Origin: Mesorhizobium sp. WSM4306
GTDB lineage: Bacteria > Pseudomonadota > Alphaproteobacteria > Rhizobiales > Rhizobiaceae
Direction: 5' to 3'
Assembly (NCBI RefSeq): GCF_007003975.1
Contig: NZ_VFTC01000028.1
Coordinates: 1-64,000 of the forward strand
Length of the DNA stretch: 64,000 bases
How positions within the stretch are numbered: the stretch's first letter is position 1; each line of letters begins with the position of its first letter. This document shows, piece by piece, positions 22,356 to 33,170 of the stretch. The notes beneath the pieces are model-generated. The model did no database searches. It was not told where the DNA came from and saw only the letters and a list, made by a program, of their open reading frames with translations. Made by a program: the position numbers and the translations under genes.

Positions 22356-23600
22356 TCAAGTATGCGTCGATCCGTCGGAATCGCCATTCCTGCGCGCCAG
22401 CCGCGCGAAGACAGTCGATGTGCGCAGCAGCGCCGTGAAGCGGCTGCGCTTGCCCGCCGGCACGCCGCCACGCACCTGCATGCGGTAGAGGATGACGGCG
22501 ATGAGGATGGCGTAGACCACAGCGCTGAAGACAAACAGGGCGCCCGGTCCGAAATATTGCATCACCGTCGACGCCGCGAAGGGGCCGCTGATGGCGCCAA
22601 AGGAATAGAACAGCATCAAAGCAGCATTGATCAGCACGAACTCGCCCTTGTCGGCGCGGTCGTTGGAATGCGCAGCCGACAGCGAATAGAGCGGCATGGC
22701 GAAGCTGCCGAAGATGAAGACGATGATCAGGTTGAGCGTCGGATTGGCGCCGGCGATGAAGGCCAGCGCCAGCGCTGCAAGCAAGGCGCCGCATGTCGTT
22801 GCCAAAAGCACCGCGCGCCGGTCCCAGCGGTCGGAGAGATAGCCCACCGGATACTGGATGAGGGCGCCGCCGAAAATGCCGACGCTGACGAAGGTGACGA
22901 CGTCGGCCACCGACATGCCGATCTGCTCGGCATAGACCGGCGACAGCGTGCGGAAGGCGCTGTTGGTGACGCCGACGCAGATGCAGCCGAAGCAGCCGAG
23001 CGGCGAGATCCGCCAGACGCGCGCCAGATCCAGCTTGACGTCTTCCGGCGGCGTCGGGTTGGAACGGTCGCCAAGCGACACCGGCACCAGCGACAGCGTG
23101 ATCATCATCGACATGATGGCGAAAATGGCAAAGCCGCCGGGGCCGAAGATCGGGATCAGGAACTGCGCGCCGGTCACCGAGCCGATATCGACCATGCGGT
23201 AGATGGCGAGTACACGCGCGCGGTCCTTGTTTTCGACGCCGGAATTCAGCCAGGCTTCCATGACGGTGAACAGGCCGGCAAAGCAGAAGCCGCCGGCAAA
23301 GCGGATCGCGCACCACATCACCGGATCGATGACCAGCACCAGAAGCAGTGTCCCCGCCGACGCGGTGGCTGCGAGCGCCGAAAACGTCCTGACATGTCCG
23401 ACCGCCTTCAGGATGCGGGTGACGGCGAGGCAGCCGAGCAGAAAGCCGGCGAAATAGAATGTGCCCATCAGGCCGATGTCGGAGGCCGAGAATCCTTCCT
23501 GCGCGCCGCGCAGCGCGATCAGCGTGCCCTGCAGCCCGTTGCCGCCAAGCAGGATGCCGGCGGCGATGAGGAGCGGGATCAAAGGGCGGATGGAGGACAT
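22356..23600 (-). CDS. MFS transporter, YcaD-like
   Basis: A 414-residue protein with 12 predicted membrane helices. N-terminal LLIAAGILLGGNGLQGTLIALRG, the loop MEAWLNSGVENKDRARVLAIYRMVD and SDRWDRRAVLL are features of the YcaD/FLVCR-like MFS branch found in proteobacteria. The substrate is unknown. The soluble tail after residue 385 is polar. It is followed by rnd on the same strand with a 75-base gap. Confidence 0.82.
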   Translation of the reverse strand: MSSIRPLIPLLIAAGILLGGNGLQGTLIALRGAQEGFSASDIGLMGTFYFAGFLLGCLAVTRILKAVGHVRTFSALAATASAGTLLLVLVIDPVMWCAIRFAGGFCFAGLFTVMEAWLNSGVENKDRARVLAIYRMVDIGSVTGAQFLIPIFGPGGFAIFAIMSMMITLSLVPVSLGDRSNPTPPEDVKLDLARVWRISPLGCFGCICVGVTNSAFRTLSPVYAEQIGMSVADVVTFVSVGIFGGALIQYPVGYLSDRWDRRAVLLATTCGALLAALALAFIAGANPTLNLIIVFIFGSFAMPLYSLSAAHSNDRADKGEFVLINAALMLFYSFGAISGPFAASTVMQYFGPGALFVFSAVVYAILIAVILYRMQVRGGVPAGKRSRFTALLRTSTVFARLARRNGDSDGSTHT

Positions 23601-23701
23601 GAAGGAAATCGCTTGGTCGGCTTCCTTCTTGAACCATCATATCAGCCAATGCCAGTGGCAATTCTGCTAGCCAACAGGCGCGTGCCCTACAAGATCGCCG
23701 T

Positions 23702-24907
23702 TCAAGCTTCGTAAGCCCTCGCCAACGCTTCGCCCGCTGCCGGCGCGACAGGGTTGACCGCCCTTCGGCCAAGCGAGCCGGCGGTCAGCAGGCTGAGGAT
23801 TATAAACGGGATGCCGATGCCGAAGGCCGAACGGATACCCCAATGGTCGGAGACGAAGCCGAGCAGCGGCGGGCCGAGCAGGAAAGCGACGAAGGAGATC
23901 TGCGACAGCGCCGCGACATTGATTGCCGCCGAGCGGTCCGTCCGCTGGGCGGCCGCCGAGATCGCCAGCGGAAAGATCGCACTGCTGCCGATGCCCAGCA
24001 AGGCAAAGCCCAGCATCGATACGAGTGGGGCAGGCGAGAAGAAGACGAGCAGCACGCCCACCGCCATCGTTGCCAGCAGCACCCGCGCCACGCCGCTCGG
24101 CGAGTGGCGGTCGACAAAGCTGTCGGCAAAGAAGCGCGTGCTCGCTTGCGAGAATGCAAACAGCGCCACCGTGAAGCCGGCGACGAACGGGCCGGCATCG
24201 AACACGGTGCGCATGTAGATCGCCGACCAGTCGATGCTGGCGCCTTCCATCAGCATCGCCGACAGCGTCACCGCGACGAGCACGAGGATCGGCAGCGTCG
24301 GCCGCGCCAGCCTTGGCGCCGTCTCGTCATTGCCGGCGAAGCGGCTCGGCGCCGGTTCGTAACCGCCGAGAAACAGCGCTATTCCTATCGCCACCATCGG
24401 CACGACGATGGCCAGGTGCAGGTGCGGCGATATGCCGAGATGGGCAAGTGCGGCGCCGAACAGGCCGGCGCCGAAAAAGCCTATGCTCCAGAATGAATGC
24501 GCCCGGTTCATGATCCGGCGCTTGAGCAGGAATTCGGTCCTGTCGGCCTCGACATTGAGGATGATCTCGACGCTGCCGATCATCAGGCCGACCGGAATGA
24601 GCATCAGGAACAGCGCGAGCGGTCCAGGCGCATGCACGGCAATGGCATAGGCAACCGACAAAAGCGGAACCAGCCCGAGCAAGGCGCGGCGGAAGCCGAC
24701 GCGCTCCAGGATCGGCGCTGCGAGCGTCAGTGCGGTCAAGGTGCCGATCGGCGTCCCGATCAGGCTGAGCCCGAGCGTGCCGTCCTCGATGCCCATGGCA
24801 TGCTTGATGTCGGGCAGGCGCGGAAAGATGTTGCCCATGCCGAACGAGTAGATCGCAAACCCGGCATAGACCCGGTGTTGCGGAGCGAGGCTGAGGCCGA
24901 AGGTCAT
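23702..24907 (-). CDS. MFS transporter, YbjJ-like
   Basis: A 401-residue protein with about 12 helices, starting at ATG 24907. The pattern IEDGTLGLSLIGTPIGTLTAL, SHSFW-type NRAHSFWSIGFFGAG, and SPSGVARVLLATMAVG matches the YbjJ/sugar-efflux-like MFS group. It is divergent from a DeoR-type regulator gene whose intergenic region carries repeated CATGCAA boxes, so it is probably controlled by that regulator. DeoR proteins usually sense phosphosugars, which suggests a sugar-related substrate; this is inference. Confidence 0.82.
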   Translation of the reverse strand: MTFGLSLAPQHRVYAGFAIYSFGMGNIFPRLPDIKHAMGIEDGTLGLSLIGTPIGTLTALTLAAPILERVGFRRALLGLVPLLSVAYAIAVHAPGPLALFLMLIPVGLMIGSVEIILNVEADRTEFLLKRRIMNRAHSFWSIGFFGAGLFGAALAHLGISPHLHLAIVVPMVAIGIALFLGGYEPAPSRFAGNDETAPRLARPTLPILVLVAVTLSAMLMEGASIDWSAIYMRTVFDAGPFVAGFTVALFAFSQASTRFFADSFVDRHSPSGVARVLLATMAVGVLLVFFSPAPLVSMLGFALLGIGSSAIFPLAISAAAQRTDRSAAINVAALSQISFVAFLLGPPLLGFVSDHWGIRSAFGIGIPFIILSLLTAGSLGRRAVNPVAPAAGEALARAYEA

Positions 24908-24979
24908 TGCGGCGCTTTCAAGACAGGGGAGGCTTTCAAGAGGAGAGCGGGTTTCCGTCGCCTGGATGTGCCCCACATC

Positions 24980-25034
24980 TTGCATAAACATGCAAATCAT
25001 GCAAGAATGTGCACAAAGAAACAGGATCATGCAA
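24980..25034. promoter_or_regulatory. DeoR-type operator cluster
   Basis: A perfect 6-4-6 palindrome TTGCAT-AAAC-ATGCAA (24980-24995) is followed by two further CATGCAA copies at 24998-25004 and 25028-25034, the last touching the regulator's start codon. Sites lie between the divergent MFS and DeoR genes, so one protein could control both. Confidence 0.6.
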
Positions 25035-25792
25035 TGCTGACCGATGAGCGGCATCAAATCATCCGCGATCGCCTGGCCGTCGAGGGAAGGGTGCTGGCCG
25101 GCGAGCTGGCAAGCCGCTTCGGCGTTTCGGAAGACACGGTCCGCCGCGACCTCAGGGAGCTCGCCAAGGCCGGGCAATGCCGCCGCGTTTATGGCGGCGC
25201 GGTCGCAGCCGCACCGTTCGCCGCCACGCCTGTCGGCCTGCGCGCCGGCCATGCGGTTGAAGAGAAGACGCGGCTTGCCCGCGCGACCGTGTCATTGCTG
25301 TCGCGCGGACAGACCCTATTCATCGACAGTGGCTCGACAAATGCCGCGATCGCCCGGGCTATCCCGCGCGACCTCGATCTGACCGTCGCCACCAATTCGC
25401 TCGAAGTTGCCACGGCGCTGTCAGAGCACGCTTTGATCGAGCTGATTGTGCTGGGCGGCCGGTTCGACCGCCATCTCGGCGCCTGCGTCGGCGCCGACAC
25501 GCTCGCCGCCGTCGCGCAGCTTGGCGCGGACCTGTTTGTTCTGGGATCCTGCGGTCTTGATGCCTCGCGCGGCGTGACGGCCTTCGATTCGGCGGAGGCC
25601 GAGGTGAAGCGGGCCATGGCCAAGAACAGCGCAGGCATCGTCATCGCTGTCACCAATGACAAGCTGGCCACCGCCGCACCCTACCGGATCGCCCGGCCCG
25701 AGGCGATCCGCCACCTTGTGGTCGAAAAGACAGCGCCGGCCGCGATTCTCGGCGACTTCGAGCGTCAGGGCGCTGAGATCCATTTGGCCTGA
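25034..25792 (+). CDS. DeoR family transcriptional regulator
   Basis: A 252-residue protein from ATG 25034. The N-terminal winged helix has the family pattern RHQIIRDRLAVEGRVLAGEL, ASRFGVSEDTVRRDLREL, CRRVYGGA. The C-terminal DeoRC sensor has LFIDSGSTNAAIARAI, DLTVATNSLEVATAL, LGGRFDRHLGACVG and FVLGSCGLDASRGVTAFD. Such proteins repress sugar-related operons and are released by a phosphorylated sugar. The reading frame continues in phase upstream to 24497 but that part is antisense to the MFS gene. Confidence 0.92.
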   Translation: MLTDERHQIIRDRLAVEGRVLAGELASRFGVSEDTVRRDLRELAKAGQCRRVYGGAVAAAPFAATPVGLRAGHAVEEKTRLARATVSLLSRGQTLFIDSGSTNAAIARAIPRDLDLTVATNSLEVATALSEHALIELIVLGGRFDRHLGACVGADTLAAVAQLGADLFVLGSCGLDASRGVTAFDSAEAEVKRAMAKNSAGIVIAVTNDKLATAAPYRIARPEAIRHLVVEKTAPAAILGDFERQGAEIHLA

Positions 25793-25916
25793 ACAACCGG
25801 CCTGCGCCCGATCACCCCGCTTGCCTTGACAAATCCGACCTCCCATGCGCTTTTCGCGCAAATTTTGGACCGGGCTTTGACGCTCGGGCCACAACCCAGC
25901 ACCCCGGACTTTTGAC

Positions 25917-27713
<1,797 letters not shown>

Positions 27714-27780
27714 TCGCGAAGTTCCTGCGATTCTTTAACAAACCGCGGGAACCAACTCTTTCAGATAGGCAATCCAACAG

Positions 27781-27808
27781 AAAAGCCCGGCATCGCTGCC
27801 GGGCTTTT
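27781..27808. terminator. Bidirectional rho-independent terminator after aspS
   Basis: A perfect 12-bp stem, AAAAGCCCGGCA and TGCCGGGCTTTT, encloses a four-base loop. Because the stem starts with A's and ends with T's it can end transcripts from both the upstream aspS and the convergent periplasmic-protein gene. Confidence 0.85.
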
Positions 27809-27830
27809 CGCCTTTGAGCGTTTCGCTCGA

Positions 27831-29021
27831 TCAGTCTTCGTTGGCCTTCACGTGGACGCCGAGCGTCTTCGGCAGGTCGAGCGGGTTGGACATCGCACCC
27901 GCCATGATCAGCGCGAACGGCACCGCTGCCGGCGGCTCGGCCGAAATCTCCAGGCTCTTCGGGTCGTCGAGGTATTTGCTCACAGCGGTCGTCACTTCGG
28001 CGGTCAATTCCGGATTGTTGAGCTGTGCCATGCCGAACGGCACGATCGCCTTGGCCTGGTTGGCGATATCCTTGCCCGAAATGCCCTGCTGTTTGCCGAC
28101 ATACTCAAGCACCTTGCCGGTCAGGGAATCGTCGTCGAAGCGGACCGAGGCGCTGTTGAAGGAAAGCTGCTGCAACAGGCCGAGCATGGCCATGCCTTGC
28201 GCCGAATTGTCGGCCCCTTCGGGTTGCGCCGCCAGCTTCTTCTGCATCTCCTGCATCGACTTGACGAAGTCGACCGTGTAGCCGCCGAGGCCGAAGGTCA
28301 TGCCGAGCGTGCCGGCATTCTCGACCGAGATGTCGTATTTCGACAGGTCCATCTTGCCGTCGCTCGGCTGCCAGGTGCCGCCGATTTCGATGTTGCCCGA
28401 GATGTTCTGGTAGCCGAGGGCCTCGATGGCTTCCTTGGATTTCGCATCGTCGACCAGGGTCAGGTCGGCGTTGAACTTTTCCGTGGTGGCGGAAAATTCC
28501 ATCGCCTTGCCGTCGGCCGGAGGCGTGATCTGGACAGCAACGCCATCCACCGAGAAGGCGGTTTTGTCGGCGACCTTGACTGTCAGGTTTTCGAGTTCGG
28601 CGGACTTGTACATCATCATCGAGCCGAGCGGGCCTGTAGCGCCTTCGGCCGGGATGTTGGCGTCATGAATGACGAAGGGAGTGAGGTTAAGCGTTACACC
28701 GTCCTTGCTGCGCTCGAAGGCCGAAGTCGTGATGGTCGCGACATCAAAACCGCCATTGGCCTCGGTCACGCCTTCAAGCTTGACGTCGCCGATCGGCAGC
28801 GCTTCCTTTTCGGCCGCCGGTTTGACCGACACGCCCTGCAGCACCATGCTGGAATTGTCGCCGGTAACCCCGGTCCAGGTGATATCGACGCCCTGGACGG
28901 CAAGTGCGGCCTTCAGCCGGTCGGCAACCGCCGCGTCCTGCGCAAAGGCGGCATTGAGCGGCAGAGTCAGCAAGAAGGTCGAAAAAGCGAGTTTCTTGAG
29001 TATCGAGCGTTGGATTGTCAT
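27831..29021 (-). CDS. Secreted hypothetical protein (rhizobial-type)
   Basis: A 396-residue protein from ATG 29021 with a Sec signal peptide: KKLAFSTFLLTLPLNAAFA, cleaved before QDA. The mature protein is beta-rich with repeated strands (FDVATITTSAFERSKDGVTL, LENLTVKVADKTAFSVDGV), acidic, and lacks cysteines. The layout (paired strands beginning with conserved VxLxGV phrases) recalls lipid-transfer-like AsmA/DUF945 type barrels, but I cannot assign it. Location is periplasm. It ends at the shared terminator with aspS. Confidence 0.75.
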   Translation of the reverse strand: MTIQRSILKKLAFSTFLLTLPLNAAFAQDAAVADRLKAALAVQGVDITWTGVTGDNSSMVLQGVSVKPAAEKEALPIGDVKLEGVTEANGGFDVATITTSAFERSKDGVTLNLTPFVIHDANIPAEGATGPLGSMMMYKSAELENLTVKVADKTAFSVDGVAVQITPPADGKAMEFSATTEKFNADLTLVDDAKSKEAIEALGYQNISGNIEIGGTWQPSDGKMDLSKYDISVENAGTLGMTFGLGGYTVDFVKSMQEMQKKLAAQPEGADNSAQGMAMLGLLQQLSFNSASVRFDDDSLTGKVLEYVGKQQGISGKDIANQAKAIVPFGMAQLNNPELTAEVTTAVSKYLDDPKSLEISAEPPAAVPFALIMAGAMSNPLDLPKTLGVHVKANED

Positions 29022-29425
29022 CGCGAGTTCCCTGAGAGAGTCCTGAAAAGTGTTTTCTTGAGTTCTGCGCCATCACCATTCCGTGACGAACTGGACGGGA
29101 AAAAGGCGCTTTCCCGCAGATTTGTCGAAAATCACGGTGAAAGGCAAACCGGAGCGGGAGCCTTCGTTCGATGCGGTGAATATGTCATGAAGGTCGGGCT
29201 CCCCTGAGTACCGTCTCCTGCCTTAGAGAGGGCGTGTAACAGATTGATGTTGGTTGGCAACAGCACTGCTACCGGTGCTGTTGCACAGGGACGGCAAGCT
29301 GGAACATGAAGTCCGTCACATCCGTCGTCGGATACTGAGCCGCCTTTCACAGCCCGGAGGCCGCAAATTGCGGATTTCCGCGCCTCCGCCTTGCCGCGAA
29401 TCACCCGCTCGGCTAGTCCACCCGC
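29022..29425. other. Gene-free stretch upstream of parC
   Basis: These 404 bases lie between the divergent periplasmic-protein gene and parC. I find no credible protein gene, tRNA or strong repeat; the reading frames here are short or antisense. It should hold the promoters of both flanking genes. Confidence 0.5.
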
Positions 29426-31678
29426 ATGGGAAAAAGGCTTTTGCCGCCTGACGATGGCGGCGGTGACCACATCGAACCGGTTGATCTGAAGAAGGCGCTG
29501 GAAGAGCGCTATCTCGCCTATGCGCTGTCGACCATCATGCACCGCGCGCTGCCGGACGTACGCGACGGGCTGAAGCCCGTGCACCGCCGCATCATGCACG
29601 CCATGCGGCTGCTGAGGCTCAACCCCGACCAGGGCTTTGCCAAATGCGCCCGCATCGTCGGCGAGGTGATGGGCAAGTTCCATCCGCATGGCGACCAGTC
29701 GATCTACGACGCGCTGGTGCGCCTGGCGCAGGACTTTTCCATGCGCTATCCGCTGGTCGACGGGCAGGGCAATTTCGGCAATATCGACGGCGATAACGCC
29801 GCCGCCATGCGCTACACCGAGGCGCGCATGACCGACGTGGCGACGGAACTGCTTTCCGGCATCACCGAGGACGCGGTCGACTATCGGCCGACCTACAATG
29901 AGGAGGACGAGGAGCCGGTAGTGCTGCCTGGCGCCTTCCCGAACCTGCTCGCCAACGGTTCGTCCGGCATTGCGGTCGGCATGGCGACCTCGATCCCGCC
30001 GCACAATGCCGCCGAGCTTTGCGATGCGGCGCTTCACCTGATCGAGGATCCGAGCGCGCCGGTGGCGAAGCTCATGGATTTCGTCCAGGGTCCGGATTTC
30101 CCGACCGGCGGCATCATCGTCGACAGCCGCGCCTCGATCCTCGAAGCCTATGAGAGCGGCCGCGGCGGTTTCCGCGTCCGCGCCAAATGGAGCCAGGAAG
30201 ACCAGGGCAGGGGCACCTGGAGCATCGTCGTCACCGAAATCCCTTATGGCGTGCAGAAGGCGCGGTTGATCGAGAAGATCGCCGAGCTGTTGATCGCGCG
30301 CAAATTGCCGTTGCTCGAAGATATCAGGGACGAAAGCGCCGAGGACATTCGCGTCGTGCTGGTGCCGAAGAGCCGTTCGGTCGATCCCGGCATCCTGATG
30401 GAATCGCTGTTCAAACTGACCGAGCTCGAAAGCCGCTTTCCGCTCAACATGAACGTGCTGTCGCGCGGCAAGGTGCCCAACGTGCTGTCGCTCAAAGGCG
30501 TGCTGCAGGAGTGGCTGGAGCATCGGCGCGATGTGCTGATCCGCCGCTCGAAGCATCGCCTGGGCGAGATCGAAAGGCGCCTCGAGATCCTCGCCGGCTA
30601 CCTGATCGCCTATCTCAACATCGACGAGGTGATTAAGATCATCCGCGAGGAGGACGAGCCCAAGCAGGTGATGATGGCCCGCTGGTCGATCACCGACACC
30701 CAGGCTGAAGCCATCCTCAACATGCGGCTGCGCGCCTTGCGCAAGCTGGAAGAGTTCGAGATCCGCAAGGAGTTCGATGGCCTCACCACCGAGAAGAAGC
30801 AGATCGAGGCGCTGCTGGCGTCGAATGCCAAGCAATGGTCGACGATCAAGTGGGAAGTCGCCAGCATCCGCGACAAGTTCGGCCCCGAGACCGAACTCGG
30901 CAAGCGCCGCACCCAGTTCGCCGACGCGCCGGAACACGATCTGACTGACATTGCGCACGCCATGATCGAGCGCGAGCCGGTCACCGTGGTGGTCTCGGAA
31001 AAGGGCTGGCTGCGGGCCATGAAAGGCCATCTGGCCGATCATTCGACCTTGACCTTCAAGGAAGGCGACAGCCTCAAGCTCGCCTTCCATGCCCAGACCA
31101 CCGACAAGATCCTGGTCTTCACCACCGGCGGCAAATTCTACACCATCGGCGCCGACCGGCTGCCGGGCGGCCGCGGCCATGGCGAACCGATCCGCATCAT
31201 CGTCGACATGGACAACGACCAGGACATCGTCACCGCCTTCGTCCACGACCCCAAGCGCAAGCTGCTGCTCGTCTCCTATGATGCCAACGGCTTCATCGTG
31301 CCGGAGGAAGAGGTCGTCGCCAACACCCGCAAGGGTAAGCAGGTGATGAACGTCAAGGCGCCCGACGAGGCCAAGGCCTGTGTCCCGCTTTCAGGCGATC
31401 ACCTCGCCATTGTCGGCGAGAACCGCAAGATGCTGGTCTTCGCACTGTCCGAAATCCCCGAAATGGGCCGCGGCAAGGGCGTTCGCCTGCAGAAATACAA
31501 GGATGGCGGTCTGCTCGACCTCAAACCCTTCACGCTGGCGAGCGGCTTGTCATGGCAGGATTCGGCCGACCGCACATTTGTCAGGTCGCGCGAGGAATTG
31601 GCCGAGTGGATCGGCGCCAGGGCCTCGGCCGGACGGATGGTGCCGAAGGGATTCCCGCGGACGGGGAAGTTTGGCTGA
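29426..31678 (+). CDS. parC: DNA topoisomerase IV subunit A
   Basis: A 750-residue protein that decatenates daughter chromosomes with ParE. The catalytic Tyr130 sits in AAMRYTEARM. The breakage-reunion domain carries KFHPHGDQSIYDALVRL, in which Gln91 occupies the position of the quinolone-relevant Ser of E. coli GyrA Ser83 and Asp95 that of Asp87. The C-terminal beta-pinwheel (LVFTTGGKFYTIGADRLPGGRGHG) is shorter than in gyrase and lacks a GyrA box, which supports ParC over GyrA. Confidence 0.95.
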   Translation: MGKRLLPPDDGGGDHIEPVDLKKALEERYLAYALSTIMHRALPDVRDGLKPVHRRIMHAMRLLRLNPDQGFAKCARIVGEVMGKFHPHGDQSIYDALVRLAQDFSMRYPLVDGQGNFGNIDGDNAAAMRYTEARMTDVATELLSGITEDAVDYRPTYNEEDEEPVVLPGAFPNLLANGSSGIAVGMATSIPPHNAAELCDAALHLIEDPSAPVAKLMDFVQGPDFPTGGIIVDSRASILEAYESGRGGFRVRAKWSQEDQGRGTWSIVVTEIPYGVQKARLIEKIAELLIARKLPLLEDIRDESAEDIRVVLVPKSRSVDPGILMESLFKLTELESRFPLNMNVLSRGKVPNVLSLKGVLQEWLEHRRDVLIRRSKHRLGEIERRLEILAGYLIAYLNIDEVIKIIREEDEPKQVMMARWSITDTQAEAILNMRLRALRKLEEFEIRKEFDGLTTEKKQIEALLASNAKQWSTIKWEVASIRDKFGPETELGKRRTQFADAPEHDLTDIAHAMIEREPVTVVVSEKGWLRAMKGHLADHSTLTFKEGDSLKLAFHAQTTDKILVFTTGGKFYTIGADRLPGGRGHGEPIRIIVDMDNDQDIVTAFVHDPKRKLLLVSYDANGFIVPEEEVVANTRKGKQVMNVKAPDEAKACVPLSGDHLAIVGENRKMLVFALSEIPEMGRGKGVRLQKYKDGGLLDLKPFTLASGLSWQDSADRTFVRSREELAEWIGARASAGRMVPKGFPRTGKFG

Positions 31679-31686
31679 AGCTGCTG

Positions 31687-31864
31687 ATCTCCCCCCTTGT
31701 GGGGGAGATGTCCGGCAGGACAGAGGGGGCACTGTCCCGCCAGCGTATCAAATAGTCATGGCTGCCCACACCTTCCCATTCTTGGGTCTTTAGCGCGCGC
31801 CAGGTTGGCGATCCTTCACGCCCCCCTCTGTCCTGCCGGACATCTCCCCCACGAGGGGGGAGAT
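31687..31864. repeat. Rhizobial intergenic palindromic repeat, copy C (second subfamily)
   Basis: ATCTCCCCCC...GGGGGGAGAT flank an inner pairing of GATGTCCGGCAGGACAGAGG with CCTCTGTCCTGCCGGACATC. The sequence differs from copies A and B. It lies between parC and the AI-2E gene, both reading right, so it is not restricted to convergent sites. Confidence 0.8.
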
Positions 31865-31934
31865 TGGCAGCTTCACCAACCCATTTGGACTATCGTCACG
31901 ATTGCGGCACTATAACAGTGCATAAACGCTTGGT

Positions 31935-33170
31935 ATGCCGGGGAGAGATGGGCGTTTGAAGGAAGCGAAGATCCAGAAGCCGGAGCGTCAGCAGCGTCTG
32001 TTCGGCCTGTCGACGCCGTTGAGGGCCGCCGTCATTCCGCCGCTGTCGGCGGCGCGCTGGCTCTTGGTGCTGATCGTCGCCGCCGGCGTCTATTTCTTCC
32101 ACGGCTTCCTGTTTCCGGTGCTGGCAGCGCTTGTCATCGCCTTCGCCAGCTGGCCGCTCTATCGCCGGCTGCTTGCCGGCGTCGGCGGCAACCGCACGAT
32201 TGCCGCGACCTTTGCCATCCTGTTCATCCTGACCTTCCTGGTGGTGCCGATCGCGCTCGCCGGCACCTATGCCATCAACGAGGTCCGCGAATGGGTCGGC
32301 TGGGCGATCGAGACCAACCGCCATGGCGCGGTCACGCCGCATTGGATCACGACGCTGCCAGTGATCGGCGAGTGGCTGAACGAACAGTGGGTCGACAATT
32401 TCGGCCATCCCGGCGGCATTGGCGAACTGATCCAGCTGGTCAGCGGCGCCAATATAGGCAGCATCTATCGCGGCGTGCTGGCGGCAGGCGGCAGCGCCTT
32501 CGGCCTGTTGCTGACGTTGCTGTTCATGATGATTGCCCTGTTCTTCGCCTACCGCGACGGCGAGCAGTTCGCGGCCCAGATCGACCGTCTCGGCGAACGC
32601 ATCCTGCCGACGCGCTGGGAGCGGATTTCGCGCGTCGTGCCGGCAACCATCTCGTCCACCGTCACCGGCATGACCGTGATCGCCATCGGCGAGGGGCTGG
32701 TTCTGGGCGTCGCCTACTGGCTGGCCGGCGTGCCGTCGCCAGTGACGCTCGGCGCACTCACCGGCGTGATGGCGCTGATCCCCGGCGGCGCACCGCTGTC
32801 CTTTACCCTGGTGTCGATCTACCTCGCCGCCAGCGGCTCGCCGATGGCGGGACTGGCGCTGTTCATCTGGGGCGCGGTGGAGCTGTTCATCGTCGACAAG
32901 ACCTTGCGCCCGAAACTGGTCGGCGGGCCGATCAAATTGCCATTCCTGCCGACCTTTTTCGGACTGATCGGCGGCGTCAAGACCATGGGCTTTCTCGGCC
33001 TGTTCATCGGCCCCGTGCTGATGGCGCTGCTTGTGGCGATCTGGCGCGAATGGCTGCGCGAGGTGGAACTGGCCGAGGATGCCGTTCCCGAGGCAGTGGC
33101 AGGGCTCGAAGGCGGACCGCCGCAGATCGAGATTGTCGCCGGCCCGGCGAAGAAAAGTCAGACCGGGTAG
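31935..33170 (+). CDS. AI-2E family transporter
   Basis: Up to 411 residues; ATG 31935 is the first start, but TTG 31956 (LKEAKIQK), eight bases after GGAGAG, is also likely. The protein has about eight membrane helices with the family signature of the AI-2E/UPF0118 group: LTLLFMMIALFFAYRDGEQF, VTGMTVIAIGEGLVLGVAYWLAG split over adjacent helices, and PGGAPLSFTLVSIYLAASG. Members export or exchange small molecules or Na+; the substrate is unknown. Confidence 0.85.
   Translation: MPGRDGRLKEAKIQKPERQQRLFGLSTPLRAAVIPPLSAARWLLVLIVAAGVYFFHGFLFPVLAALVIAFASWPLYRRLLAGVGGNRTIAATFAILFILTFLVVPIALAGTYAINEVREWVGWAIETNRHGAVTPHWITTLPVIGEWLNEQWVDNFGHPGGIGELIQLVSGANIGSIYRGVLAAGGSAFGLLLTLLFMMIALFFAYRDGEQFAAQIDRLGERILPTRWERISRVVPATISSTVTGMTVIAIGEGLVLGVAYWLAGVPSPVTLGALTGVMALIPGGAPLSFTLVSIYLAASGSPMAGLALFIWGAVELFIVDKTLRPKLVGGPIKLPFLPTFFGLIGGVKTMGFLGLFIGPVLMALLVAIWREWLREVELAEDAVPEAVAGLEGGPPQIEIVAGPAKKSQTG

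Noticed and set aside
22362..23714. 450-residue plus-strand reading frame
   Set aside because: It is fully antisense to the YcaD-like MFS gene; its Asp/Glu/His/Arg-rich content is typical of a shadow frame.
29132..31246. 704-residue minus-strand reading frame
   Set aside because: It is antisense to parC, which is unmistakable on the plus strand.
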